This document shows, piece by piece, positions 7,309-14,591 of a stretch of 16,666 nucleotides of DNA. The notes under the pieces were generated by a model that saw only the letters and a list, made by a program, of their open reading frames with translations, had not been told where the DNA came from and searched no databases. This DNA is from Candidatus Omnitrophota bacterium (GTDB lineage Bacteria > Omnitrophota > Gorgyraeia > Velamenicoccales > Velamenicoccaceae). The stretch is taken from NCBI GenBank assembly GCA_028717105.1, contig JAQUOM010000026.1, positions 1 through 16,666 on the forward strand, read 5' to 3'. The stretch's first letter is position 1. The number at the start of each line of letters is the position of its first letter. The translations under genes and the position numbers were made by a program.

Positions 7309-7354
7309 AGCGCGTTAGCCGTAAAGGTTGCCGGCATGAGGACGTTGGAAGAAG

Positions 7355-8065
7355 ATGGTCCGTGAGAACATGCTTGAGGTTCTGGGGAGGATAGCTCGGG
7401 CTGCACAGCGCGCAGCAGCGGATCCTTCTGAAATCATCCTTGTCGCGGTGACTAAGAATGTCGGCATTGAAGGCATGTGCGGGGCCGTCGACGCCGGCAT
7501 GACGCATATCGGCGAAAGCAAGATCCAGGAGGCCCTGTCAAAATACGAACAGGTTCGGGCATATGCTTCTGCGAAAGGCATCATTTTGTTTTGGCATATG
7601 GTCGGGCATCTGCAGAGCAATAAGGCCAGAGACGCCGTCAGAATTTTTGACATGATCCATTCCGTTGATAGTCTCCGTCTTGCCAGGGAGATCGACCGGC
7701 AGGCGGCTAAAATCGGCAAGGTCCAGGATGTTCTTCTGGAGGTGAAGACGTCGCCGGAGATAACGAAGTACGGATTAATGCCTGATGAGGTTGCCGGCGT
7801 ATTAAAAGAGACGGCCTCCCTGGATCACGTGGACGTCAAGGGACTGATGACAGTGGCGCCTGCGGTACATGATCCTCAGGAGGCGCGGTCTTATTTCAGG
7901 ACACTAAAGCAGCTGTCGGCCAGGCTTAACACGTTACGCGCTACACGTTACGAGTTGCGCATGTTATCCATGGGGATGACGGATGATTTTGAGGTCGCCG
8001 TGGAAGAGGGGGCGACCGTCGTGCGCATCGGGCGCGGGATCTTCGGCGACAGGAAAGAAGCATGA
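7355..8065 (+). CDS. yggS: YggS/PROSC-family pyridoxal phosphate homeostasis protein
   Basis: This 236-residue protein belongs to the YggS/YBL036C family, single-domain PLP-binding proteins with an alanine-racemase-like TIM barrel but no known racemase activity; they buffer cytoplasmic PLP and affect amino-acid balance. The PLP-binding lysine is K34 in LVAVTKNVG. Other signatures are GESKIQEAL (commonly GENRVQE), WHMVGHLQSNKA, IHSVDSLRLA, VKGLMTVAP, and the C-terminal LSMGMTDDFEVAVEEGATVVRIGRGIFG, which holds the phosphate. The ATG at 7355 follows a GGAAGAAG stretch; the Met at residue 6 is a less likely alternative. The gene overlaps proC by 4 nt. Neighbouring yggS and proC are a common bacterial pair. 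In the dcw clusters of many Firmicutes, yggS relatives also follow ftsZ, so its place here agrees with a lost ftsZ. Confidence 0.95.
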   Translation: MVRENMLEVLGRIARAAQRAAADPSEIILVAVTKNVGIEGMCGAVDAGMTHIGESKIQEALSKYEQVRAYASAKGIILFWHMVGHLQSNKARDAVRIFDMIHSVDSLRLAREIDRQAAKIGKVQDVLLEVKTSPEITKYGLMPDEVAGVLKETASLDHVDVKGLMTVAPAVHDPQEARSYFRTLKQLSARLNTLRATRYELRMLSMGMTDDFEVAVEEGATVVRIGRGIFGDRKEA

Positions 8066-8889
8066 GTAAAGATCCGATCATAGGGATAATCGGCTGCGGG
8101 AATATGGGCGCGGCCCTGACGGAGAATCTTGTGAAGTCGTGGGGACCCGACCGTATCTCTGTTTTCGATAAGGATCCTCAAAAGCAGAGTGCCCTTGTAA
8201 AACATTTTCAAGTCTGCGGTGTTTCTGCGCTTGAAGATCTGGCGAATTTCAGTGACGTGATCGTTATCGCGGTCAAGCCGCAGGACATGGATGCCGTCCT
8301 GGGGGTCTTAAACGGACGTAAGGACAAGCTGGTTATTTCTATCGCCGCCGGCATAACCCTTTCCTATATCTTATCCCGGTTGGGGCGGAACGTGCCTGTT
8401 GTGCGCGTTATGCCTAATCTGAATGCCGTTGTCGGCGCCAGCATGACAGGGATCTCCTGCAGCGAGGCCGTTGCGGAATCTCAAAGGGTCCTGACTGTCA
8501 GGGTCTTTGAGTCTGTCGGCAGTGTTATTTCCGTCAAGGAAGAGCTTATGAATGCCTTCACGGCGGTTGCGGGCAGCGGCCCGGCTTTTATCGCCTATGT
8601 CAAGGGTGAGATGCCTCCGGAGACAATCAGAAAAATTTTTGTGGAAGAATCCCTGTCGTTTGGTTTTGATCGCGCCGCCGCGGAATTCATCGTGGATAAG
8701 ACGATCGCAGGCACACAGAAAATATTACAGAATTTTGACCGGGATATTTTTATCAAAAGAGTCTGTTCTAAAGGGGGGACGACGGAAGCGGGAATGAAAG
8801 CGTTTGAGTCCGGAGGCAGGATTCCCCAGGGGCTCTCCGAGGCGATCCGCGCGGCTTGTCGCCGGGCGGGTGAATTGGCAAAAGTTTAA
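8062..8889 (+). CDS. proC: ProC, pyrroline-5-carboxylate reductase
   Basis: ProC reduces pyrroline-5-carboxylate to proline with NAD(P)H in the cytoplasm, the last step of proline synthesis. The 275 residues are full length. The N-terminal Rossmann fold shows IGIIGCGNMGAAL near 7-19, followed by FDKDP, VIVIAVKPQDM and ISIAAGITL. Next is VVRVMPNLNAVVGASMTGI, the family's RxMPN motif. The C-terminal dimer domain has NAFTAVAGSGPAF, then the active-site loop SKGGTTEAGM. The more common form is SPGGTT; K in place of P is a tolerated variant in several lineages as far as I recall. ATGA overlap with yggS and a GGAAAGAAG ribosome site support the ATG. The next gene follows after 12 nt, so the three genes look like one operon. 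Confidence 0.96.
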   Translation: MSKDPIIGIIGCGNMGAALTENLVKSWGPDRISVFDKDPQKQSALVKHFQVCGVSALEDLANFSDVIVIAVKPQDMDAVLGVLNGRKDKLVISIAAGITLSYILSRLGRNVPVVRVMPNLNAVVGASMTGISCSEAVAESQRVLTVRVFESVGSVISVKEELMNAFTAVAGSGPAFIAYVKGEMPPETIRKIFVEESLSFGFDRAAAEFIVDKTIAGTQKILQNFDRDIFIKRVCSKGGTTEAGMKAFESGGRIPQGLSEAIRAACRRAGELAKV

Positions 8890-8901
8890 ACAGGGGGAGA
8901 T

Positions 8902-9765
8902 ATGCCCAGAATCGGCATCATCGGTGGAAGCGGCATTTATAAAATCGAGGGCATGAAGGCTTTGGAGGAGATTCGTGTCAAGACGCCCTTCGGCGATCCC
9001 TCCGATAGTTACAGGGCCGGACGGCTGGGCGGCGTGGACGTTGTTTTCCTGCCGCGCCACGGTTCGTCTCACTCGATCAACCCGTCGGAGATCAACTACA
9101 GGGCTAATGTTTTCGGCATGAAGAAGCTGGGTGTCGAAAAACTGATCTCCGTCTCTGCCTGCGGTTCCCTGAAAAAAGAACTTAAGCCTTTGGATTTTGT
9201 CCTTCCCGATCAGTTCGTGGACAGGACCACCGGCGGCCGCTGCATGACTTTCTTTAGCGGCGGCATCGTCGTCCACGTGGGCTTTGGGCAGCCCGTCTGC
9301 GCCGCGCTTTTGGATCTGATCTGGGGGGCGGCACAGGCCCTGAAGATCAGCGTCCACAAGGGTGGGACTTATCTGAATATGGAGGGACCTGCGTTTTCAA
9401 CAAAGGCCGAGTCCCGGCTTTACCGTTCTTGGGGCATGGACATTATCGGCATGACGAATATCGCCGAGGCACGGCTGGCCCGCGAAGCGGAGATGTGCTA
9501 TGCCACGATCGCGGCCGTCACGGATTATGACTGCTGGTATGAATCGGAAGAGTCGGTGACGGTGGATATGATCGTCGCGAACTTGAGGAAGAATGCAGAG
9601 AATGCCAAAAAACTCGTCGCAGAGGTTGTCAGAAAGCTGGGATCGGCTTCGTCTTCTTGCGCGTGTTCCGAGTCTCTAAAATACGCGATCGTCACGGACA
9701 AGGCCGCGATCCCCGCGAAAATTAAAAAAGACCTTAAACCTATCATCGGCAAATACGTCAGTTAA
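8902..9765 (+). CDS. mtnP: S-methyl-5'-thioadenosine phosphorylase
   Basis: This enzyme cleaves methylthioadenosine, a by-product of polyamine and other SAM-dependent pathways, with phosphate into adenine and methylthioribose-1-phosphate. The 287 residues match the trimeric MTAP/PNP family. Visible are IGIIGGSGIYKI near 4-15, the phosphate-binding FLPRHGSSH, INYRANVF, ISVSACGSLKKEL, FVDRTTG, YLNMEGPAFSTKAESR, and the substrate loop MTNIAEARLAREAEMCYATIA ending in TDYDCW. The TDYDCW Asp pair favours adenine nucleosides (MTA) over the 6-oxopurines of ordinary PNP, so I call MTAP; an enzyme also using inosine or adenosine is possible. A strong AGGGGGAG lies just before the ATG. It is 12 nt behind proC. 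No other methionine-salvage gene is in the window. Confidence 0.9.
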   Translation: MPRIGIIGGSGIYKIEGMKALEEIRVKTPFGDPSDSYRAGRLGGVDVVFLPRHGSSHSINPSEINYRANVFGMKKLGVEKLISVSACGSLKKELKPLDFVLPDQFVDRTTGGRCMTFFSGGIVVHVGFGQPVCAALLDLIWGAAQALKISVHKGGTYLNMEGPAFSTKAESRLYRSWGMDIIGMTNIAEARLAREAEMCYATIAAVTDYDCWYESEESVTVDMIVANLRKNAENAKKLVAEVVRKLGSASSSCACSESLKYAIVTDKAAIPAKIKKDLKPIIGKYVS

Positions 9766-9895
9766 GCAGCAAGAGAGGAAATAGCATCAAAGAGCCGGCG
9801 TACCAGAGCGTCAAAGCAAAAGATATCTATCGTATATTTTTTGTCCCGGCCTGATCCCCTGACTTTGTGATGCTTTGACACTCGTCTATTGAGCC
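9766..9895 (+). repeat. Intergenic leader with inverted repeat upstream of ileS
   Basis: There is no gene in these 130 nt. GAGCGTCAAAGCA at 9806-9818 is complementary to TGCTTTGACACTC at 9871-9883, with one mismatch. A related CATCAAAG copy at 9785-9792 can pair instead with CTTTGTGATG at 9863-9872. So two similar left arms compete for adjacent right arms. The loop is A/T-rich and contains TATATT at 9833-9838, a possible -10 without a convincing -35. I see no T-box signature (no T-box core, no specifier-loop layout). It may be a remnant insertion or a leader RNA; nothing decides between them. Confidence 0.45.
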
Positions 9896-12673
9896 ATGGA
9901 CTATAAGCAGACATTAAATTTACCTCAGACCGACTTCTCCATGAAGGCCAACCTGAATGCCAGGGAGCCCGAGATCCTGGCACAATGGGAGAAGCTGGGG
10001 CTTTATGAAAAGATCCGCCAGGCCTTCCGGGGCCGTGAGCTGTTTATTCTGCACGACGGGCCGCCTTACGCCAACGGCCATATCCATATCGGGCATGCCC
10101 TGAACAAGATCCTTAAAGACATGATCGTGCGTTATAAGACGCTGCGCGGCTATGATGCGCCTTATGTCCCGGGATGGGATTGTCACGGCTTGCCTGTGGA
10201 ACATCAGCTTTTTCGGGATATCAAGAAGAACAAGGACGAGATCGACCGGGTGGCGTTCCGCATGATGGCTTATGATTACGCCATGAAATACGTCGGCATC
10301 CAAAAGGAAGAATTCAAAAGGCTCGGCCTGGTCGGAGACTGGGAACACCCTTATTTGACCCTTCAGAAGACATATGAGGAAGCGATCCTGAGGTCTTTTG
10401 GCCGTCTCGTTGAGAAGGGGTTTGTTTATCGGGGGCTCAAACCCGTGAATTGGTGTTTCCGCTGCGAAACAGCCTTGGCCGAGGCGGAGGTGGAATATGC
10501 GGACCATGAATCGGATTCTGTCTTTGTCAAATTCCGCCTGCTTGAGGATGATAAAAGAAAAAAGCTGGGGCTTGCGGGCCGCGATGTTTCCGTTGTTATC
10601 TGGACGACGACGCCCTGGACGCTCTTGGCCAATGTCGCCGTGGCCGTCCATCCGGACCTTGTCTACGTTGTCGTTGATTCCGGCGACGGGCTTCTGATCT
10701 TTTCCAAGGATCTTTTTGAAACCTCTCTTGCCAAAAAGTTCGGATTGACGGAGGCCAGGGTCTTCAAGACAATCCAGGGCCGGGAATTGGAGGGATTGCG
10801 TTATTCTCATCCTTTTGGTTTAAGGGAGGGAGAGGTCGTTCTCGCGGATTATGTTTCCCGCGAGGATGGTTCGGGATGCGTCCATACGGCGCCCGGCCAC
10901 GGCCAGGAAGATTTTATAACGGGCGTTAAATACCGCTTGGACGTGGTCATGCCCGTGGATGCGCGAGGACGGTTTGATGAGGGGGGCGGGGAATTTCGCG
11001 GCCTGCGCGTTTTTGAGGCCAATGCGCCCATCATCGAAAAACTGCGCGCTTGCGGTGCGTTGCTGGAAAGCGGGAAGATCCGCCATACATATCCTCACTG
11101 CTGGCGCTGTAAACAGCCGGTGATCTTTCGGGCCACCCAGCAGTGGTTTTTAAAGATCGACCATACGGGCTTGCGGCAGGATTTGCTTCGTGTCATCCGG
11201 GACGATGTCACGTGGGTGCCGGCTTCCGGGAAGGACCGGATTTCGGCGATGGTCGAGAACAGGCCAGACTGGTGCTTGTCCCGACAGAGGTATTGGGGTG
11301 TTCCTATTCCCGCCGTTGTCTGCCGCGCATGTCATCATCAGATCCTGGATGCCCGTCTTATCGAGAAATTGGCGGCTCGCGTGGCCCGCGAAGGGACGGA
11401 CGTCTGGTTCAAGAGCGATATTGAAGAGTTCTTGCCGCAGGGCCTGCGCTGCACCTGTGGGTCTTCCGCATTTGATAAATCGACGGATATCCTTGATGTG
11501 TGGTTTGATTCAGGCGTTAGCCATCAAGCGGTCCTTAAAGGCGCCCCGGGTTTTAAATTGCCGGCGGACCTTTACCTGGAAGGGTCTGATCAGCATCGCG
11601 GCTGGTTCCAGGCGTCTTTGATCCCGTCGATGGCCCTTGACGGACGGCCGCCATTCACGGCGGTCTTGACCCACGGCTTTGTCGTCGATGGAGAAGGCCG
11701 CAAGATGTCCAAATCCCTGGGAAATGTCATTTCTCCCCAGACGATCATCAGGGATTTCGGCGCGGATATCCTGAGATTGTGGGTTCTTTCGAGCGATTAT
11801 AATGAGGATGTGCGCATTTCCAAGGAGATCCTGAATTTCACCGCCGACGCCTACCGCAAGATCCGCAATACGGTGCGTTTTCTTTTGGGAAACTTGAGTG
11901 ATTTCGATCCTGACGTCGACGGTCTTAAGCAGGATAAGATGCTGGATATCGATCGATGGGCCCTGGTGCGCCTGAAGCAGTTTTTCTGCGAGGTCGCGGC
12001 CGGCTACGATCATTATGCCTTTTATCACGTCTTCCAGAAGATTTTCAGTTTCTGCAACGAAGACATGTCGTCTTTGTACCTGGATATGTTAAAAGACAGG
12101 CTGTACACATCGGGAAAGCGTTCGGTTGCGCGGCGTTCGGCCCAGACCGCTCTTTACGAGATCCTGGGCGTGCTGGTGAAGGTCCTGGCGCCGGTCCTGC
12201 CGTTCACAAGCGAAGAGATCTACCGGGCTATGCGGCGGCGCAAAGAAGAAACGGCCGAAAGCGTGCATATGTCGTTGTGGCCTGAATTAAGAAAGGAACA
12301 TGATGTCGACGCAGCGTCCGTATCCGATATCAGCCGGATCCTGGAGTTCAGGCCTTTGGTATTGAAGGCGCTTGAGGAAAAGAGGGCCGCGGGCGAGATC
12401 GGTAGTTCACTGGAGGCCAGGCTCATATTGCATGTCAGGGACCCTCATGTTTTTGACAGTTTCGAACGCTATCGGCTTCAGCTGCCTTTTATCTTCATTG
12501 TGTCGCAGGCAGAATGTCTCTTGTGCCGGGGGGCTGACGTGCCCCTTGAAGTCGAAGTCCAGGGGGCGCGCGGAAAAAAATGCATCCGCTGCTGGAACTA
12601 TTCCGAGGACGTGGATGCGCATGCGGCGCATCCCGGTTTGTGCGGCCGTTGCGTGCAGGCCGTCAGCGAGTAA
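9896..12673 (+). CDS. ileS: IleS, isoleucine--tRNA ligase
   Basis: IleRS charges tRNA-Ile with isoleucine and edits misactivated valine. The 925 residues are full length for the bacterial class I enzyme. The HIGH motif is HIHIGH at 62-67 after LHDGPPYANG, then GWDCHGLPVEHQL. The CP1 editing domain contains WTTTPWTLLANVAVAV and GSGCVHTAPGHGQEDF. WCLSRQRYWGVPIP precedes the catalytic-site DVWFDSGVSH, and KMSKSLGN lies at 603-610. The anticodon-binding helical domain follows, and the protein ends with a zinc ribbon whose cysteines are C896, C899, C916 and C919 (CIRC ... CGRC). Length, the zinc ribbon and the motifs fit the ordinary bacterial (IleS1, mupirocin-sensitive) type, though antibiotic response cannot be read from sequence by eye. 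The ribosome site before the ATG is weak. Confidence 0.97.
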   Translation: MDYKQTLNLPQTDFSMKANLNAREPEILAQWEKLGLYEKIRQAFRGRELFILHDGPPYANGHIHIGHALNKILKDMIVRYKTLRGYDAPYVPGWDCHGLPVEHQLFRDIKKNKDEIDRVAFRMMAYDYAMKYVGIQKEEFKRLGLVGDWEHPYLTLQKTYEEAILRSFGRLVEKGFVYRGLKPVNWCFRCETALAEAEVEYADHESDSVFVKFRLLEDDKRKKLGLAGRDVSVVIWTTTPWTLLANVAVAVHPDLVYVVVDSGDGLLIFSKDLFETSLAKKFGLTEARVFKTIQGRELEGLRYSHPFGLREGEVVLADYVSREDGSGCVHTAPGHGQEDFITGVKYRLDVVMPVDARGRFDEGGGEFRGLRVFEANAPIIEKLRACGALLESGKIRHTYPHCWRCKQPVIFRATQQWFLKIDHTGLRQDLLRVIRDDVTWVPASGKDRISAMVENRPDWCLSRQRYWGVPIPAVVCRACHHQILDARLIEKLAARVAREGTDVWFKSDIEEFLPQGLRCTCGSSAFDKSTDILDVWFDSGVSHQAVLKGAPGFKLPADLYLEGSDQHRGWFQASLIPSMALDGRPPFTAVLTHGFVVDGEGRKMSKSLGNVISPQTIIRDFGADILRLWVLSSDYNEDVRISKEILNFTADAYRKIRNTVRFLLGNLSDFDPDVDGLKQDKMLDIDRWALVRLKQFFCEVAAGYDHYAFYHVFQKIFSFCNEDMSSLYLDMLKDRLYTSGKRSVARRSAQTALYEILGVLVKVLAPVLPFTSEEIYRAMRRRKEETAESVHMSLWPELRKEHDVDAASVSDISRILEFRPLVLKALEEKRAAGEIGSSLEARLILHVRDPHVFDSFERYRLQLPFIFIVSQAECLLCRGADVPLEVEVQGARGKKCIRCWNYSEDVDAHAAHPGLCGRCVQAVSE

Positions 12674-12709
12674 GCCTTGGCGAGAAAAACCCGTTTTTTA
12701 ATGGCATGC

Positions 12710-12738
12710 GCCGACGGTGATTTTATACCGCCTTCGGC
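12710..12738 (+). terminator. Weak hairpin downstream of ileS
   Basis: GCCGACGGT at 12710-12718 can pair with ACCG (12727-12730) and TCGGC (12734-12738) across a CCT bulge, leaving an 8-nt loop. It lies 37 nt after the ileS stop and before a promoter, where a terminator would be expected. However, the following bases are not a run of T, so it is only a weak candidate. Confidence 0.3.
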
Positions 12739-12774
12739 TTCAAGGATGGTTTTATCTAACGGGGTAAATATATA

Positions 12775-12803
12775 TTGCCATTTATTTTGATTCCATATAT
12801 AAT
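12775..12803 (+). promoter_or_regulatory. Sigma-70-type promoter for dksA/traR-type gene
   Basis: TTGCCA at 12775-12780 and a perfect TATAAT at 12798-12803 are separated by exactly 17 nt, close to the housekeeping consensus, and sit in an A/T-rich stretch. Transcription would start near 12810 and give a leader of about 75 nt before the GTG at 12885. A second perfect TATAAT at 12855-12860 has no convincing -35 (TTGCGC at 12829-12834 is 20 nt away) and may be a second promoter. Confidence 0.6.
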
Positions 12804-12871
12804 TGAACAGTTTTCAGGGACGCATGGATTGCGCAAGCCGGCGCTGTGCCTTAATATAATGGATGCACGAC

Positions 12872-12877
12872 AGGAGG
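12872..12877 (+). promoter_or_regulatory. Ribosome binding site that sets a GTG start
   Basis: This is a full AGGAGG. Only one base separates it from the ATG at 12879, too close for initiation, while it is 7 nt from the in-frame GTG at 12885, the usual spacing. I therefore place the start at the GTG. Confidence 0.75.
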
Positions 12878-12884
12878 AATGACT

Positions 12885-13271
12885 GTGAAACAGGCCAAAA
12901 TGGACAAGAAGACCTCTGCGTTCTATAAAAAACTCCTTTTGGAAAAGCGCGAGGAGATCGTAGGGGATATTTCGCATATTTCCGAAGAGACATTGAAAAA
13001 ATCCCAGAAAGACGCCTCGGGCGACATTTCCGGCTATACCTTTCATATGGCGGATGTGGCGACGGATAACTATGACCGCGAATTTTCCCTTGGGCTCGCT
13101 TCCAAGGAACGCGGCGTCCTCATGGAGATCAATCACGCCCTCCAGAAATTTCAGGACGGGCAGTTCGGGTTGTGCGAATCCTGCAAAAAACCCATTTCCA
13201 AGGTCCGGCTTAAAGCCGTGCCTTACGCGACCTTGTGCTTGAGGTGCCAGCAGGCCAAGGAAAAAAAGTAG
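12885..13271 (+). CDS. DksA/TraR family zinc-finger protein
   Basis: The 128-residue protein belongs to the DksA/TraR C4 zinc-finger family, whose members bind the RNA polymerase secondary channel, often with ppGpp, and tune transcription. It has a long charged N-terminal helical region, likely coiled-coil (about 10-45 and 60-93). The short linker motif HMADVATDNYDREF leads into GLCESCKKPIS and LCLRCQQ. The zinc cysteines are C97, C100, C118 and C121. Its length is nearer DksA-like and YteA/TraR-like proteins than the 151-residue E. coli DksA, and I do not see the DxxDxA coiled-coil tip in the canonical form, so a regulatory role equal to DksA is not assured. An ATG 6 nt upstream is in frame but too close to the ribosome site. 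The gene lies between ileS and lspA, a frequent arrangement for this family. Confidence 0.88.
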   Translation: MKQAKMDKKTSAFYKKLLLEKREEIVGDISHISEETLKKSQKDASGDISGYTFHMADVATDNYDREFSLGLASKERGVLMEINHALQKFQDGQFGLCESCKKPISKVRLKAVPYATLCLRCQQAKEKK

Positions 13272-13320
13272 CCTTATCAGGGGATCCTCTCCCCAGGATC
13301 GGTAGTCTCGGTGTTTGCGG

Positions 13321-13848
13321 ATGTCCATCCTTTACGTATCCCTGATCGCTCTCGTCGTTAGCGTCCTGGACCGGCTCACGAAGTCGGCCGCTGAGATTTC
13401 CTTGTCTTCTCTTGATACCCTTGCGGTCATTCCCGGCATATTTCACTTGACTCTTGTGCACAATACGGGAGCGGCGTTCGGCCTCCTGCGGGGAGGTTCT
13501 GTGGTTCTTGTCGCCATTACCTTTCTTTGTGTCGCCGCGATCTTCCTGTTCCTTAAGGTTCCCCGTTTTCTGAAGGTATTCTTCGGCCTGGATCATGTGG
13601 ACGCAGGATTGTGCCTGGCGTTTGGCTTGATCCTCGGCGGCGCCGTCGGCAACCTGATCGACCGCCTGCAGTTTTCTTATGTGATCGATTTTCTGGATTT
13701 TCGTATCTGGCCTGTTTTTAACGTTGCGGATTCCGCCATCACGGTGGGCGCCGGCATTTTGTTTCTGAAGATGTTATTTTCAAAAAATGGGCGGACTCAA
13801 TATCGCAGTCAAAATGGAGGAGTTTCGCATGGCGCCGGTCCTTTATAG
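13321..13848 (+). CDS. lspA: LspA, lipoprotein signal peptidase
   Basis: LspA is the inner-membrane aspartyl protease that removes the signal peptide from prolipoproteins after lipid modification. The 175 residues show four membrane segments (about 3-20, 58-78, 95-110 and 134-154). Conserved residues are D17 in the first segment (SVLDRLTK), HNTGAAFGLL at 47-56, GGAVGNLIDRL at 106-116, then VIDF with catalytic D123 and FNVADSAI with catalytic D137. The ATG at 13321 fits the usual N-terminus, and a TTG two codons earlier is possible; neither has a clear ribosome site. The last 20 or so residues are polar and resemble no known LspA tail that I can recall. They overlap the lgt start by 20 nt, so translation may be coupled. 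lspA and lgt act in successive steps of lipoprotein maturation. Confidence 0.94.
   Translation: MSILYVSLIALVVSVLDRLTKSAAEISLSSLDTLAVIPGIFHLTLVHNTGAAFGLLRGGSVVLVAITFLCVAAIFLFLKVPRFLKVFFGLDHVDAGLCLAFGLILGGAVGNLIDRLQFSYVIDFLDFRIWPVFNVADSAITVGAGILFLKMLFSKNGRTQYRSQNGGVSHGAGPL
13816..13822 (+). promoter_or_regulatory. Ribosome binding site that sets the lgt start
   Basis: GGAGGAG lies 6 nt before the ATG at 13829, inside the end of lspA. The earlier in-frame ATG codons at 13787 and 13814 have no such site, and the protein from 13829 (MAPVLYS...FTIYTYGV) matches the usual Lgt N-terminus. Confidence 0.8.
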
Positions 13849-14563
13849 CTGCAGCCTGTTTACGATCTATACCTACGGTGTTTTTGTCGCCGCGGCATTT
13901 GTTGTGGCGACGTGGTTGATCACGCGACAAGCTGCCCGGGAAGGTTTTGATGCAGAAATCATCGGGAACTTTGCGATCTTTGTCCTGGTCAGCGGTATTT
14001 TGAGCGCGCGCCTTTTTTATGTCGTTCTCAATTGGGAAGAGTTTTCTTCTGCGCCCCTGGAGATCGTGAAACTTCATCACGGCGGCCTGGTTTGGTTCGG
14101 AGGTCTCATCGGCGCTGCGCTTTGCGCCGTGGTTTTTTTGAAGATCAAACGGCTTTCTGTTCCGGCCGTCGCCGATCTCTGTGCGCCGTATCTGGCCCTG
14201 GCGCAGGGCATCGGCCGCATCGGATGTTTCTTTAACGGCTGCTGTTATGGCAAGCCTTCTGTCCACGGCATGTTTTTTCCGGCGCACGGCCGCATTCTGT
14301 TTCCGTCCCAAATCGTCGATGCCTTGACCCTCCTGGCCGTCTATATGATCTTGCGGCTCCTTCCGGGGCAGAGGGCCGGCCGGTTGTTCGGTTTATATCT
14401 TATTCTGGCAGGTCTGCAGCGTTTCTTGATGGAATTTATGCGGGGCGACGAACGGCCGTTCTGTCTTTCGTTGAGCATTTACCAATGGATCAGTCTCGGC
14501 CTCGTGGCCGCAGGCCTTATGGTGTATGCGCTGACATGGGGCAGACGTAAAATTGTCCCATGA
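13829..14563 (+). CDS. lgt: Lgt, prolipoprotein diacylglyceryl transferase
   Basis: Lgt transfers diacylglycerol from phosphatidylglycerol to the lipobox cysteine of prolipoproteins, the step before LspA. The 244-residue polytopic protein begins MAPVLYSCSLFTIYTYGVFVAA, close to the usual MHPVLF...IYSYG opening. It has SARLFYVV at 59-66, HHGGLVWFGGLIGA at 83-96 with the catalytic-site His84, GRIGCFFNGCCYGKP at 129-143, and LQRFLMEFMRGDER near 196-209. In E. coli the signature reads GRLGNFINGE. The Cys-rich GRIGCFFNGCCYG form here is the version I recall from several deltaproteobacterial and PVC lineages, so it is a lineage trait rather than damage. It overlaps lspA by 20 nt, and the next gene starts 28 nt after its stop. 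Confidence 0.95.
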   Translation: MAPVLYSCSLFTIYTYGVFVAAAFVVATWLITRQAAREGFDAEIIGNFAIFVLVSGILSARLFYVVLNWEEFSSAPLEIVKLHHGGLVWFGGLIGAALCAVVFLKIKRLSVPAVADLCAPYLALAQGIGRIGCFFNGCCYGKPSVHGMFFPAHGRILFPSQIVDALTLLAVYMILRLLPGQRAGRLFGLYLILAGLQRFLMEFMRGDERPFCLSLSIYQWISLGLVAAGLMVYALTWGRRKIVP

Positions 14564-14591
14564 AACGCAAAAAAATTTTCGGCGAGCGGTG

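Noticed and set aside
9766..9895. T-box riboswitch before ileS.
   Set aside because: No conserved T-box core, no specifier loop and no terminator hairpin with T-run is visible.
9875..9895. TTGACA at 9875-9880 as the -35 of an ileS promoter.
   Set aside because: A -10 at 17 nt would fall inside the ileS start codon region, and the hexamer is part of the inverted-repeat arm.
9920..10810. Long - strand open frame of 296 codons opposite ileS.
   Set aside because: It lies wholly within ileS, whose motifs are beyond doubt, and it has no family signature.
13283..13300. GATCCT/AGGATC hairpin between the dksA-type gene and lspA as a terminator.
   Set aside because: The stem is only 6 bp with a C-rich loop and no T-run, and lspA follows closely in the same direction.
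13787..13828. ATG at 13787 or 13814 as the lgt start.
   Set aside because: Only the ATG at 13829 has a GGAGGAG at the right distance, and it matches the family N-terminus.
14553..14591. TTG at 14553 as the rluD start.
   Set aside because: The 13 extra residues do not resemble the family N-terminus and would overlap lgt. The ATG at 14592 fits better.
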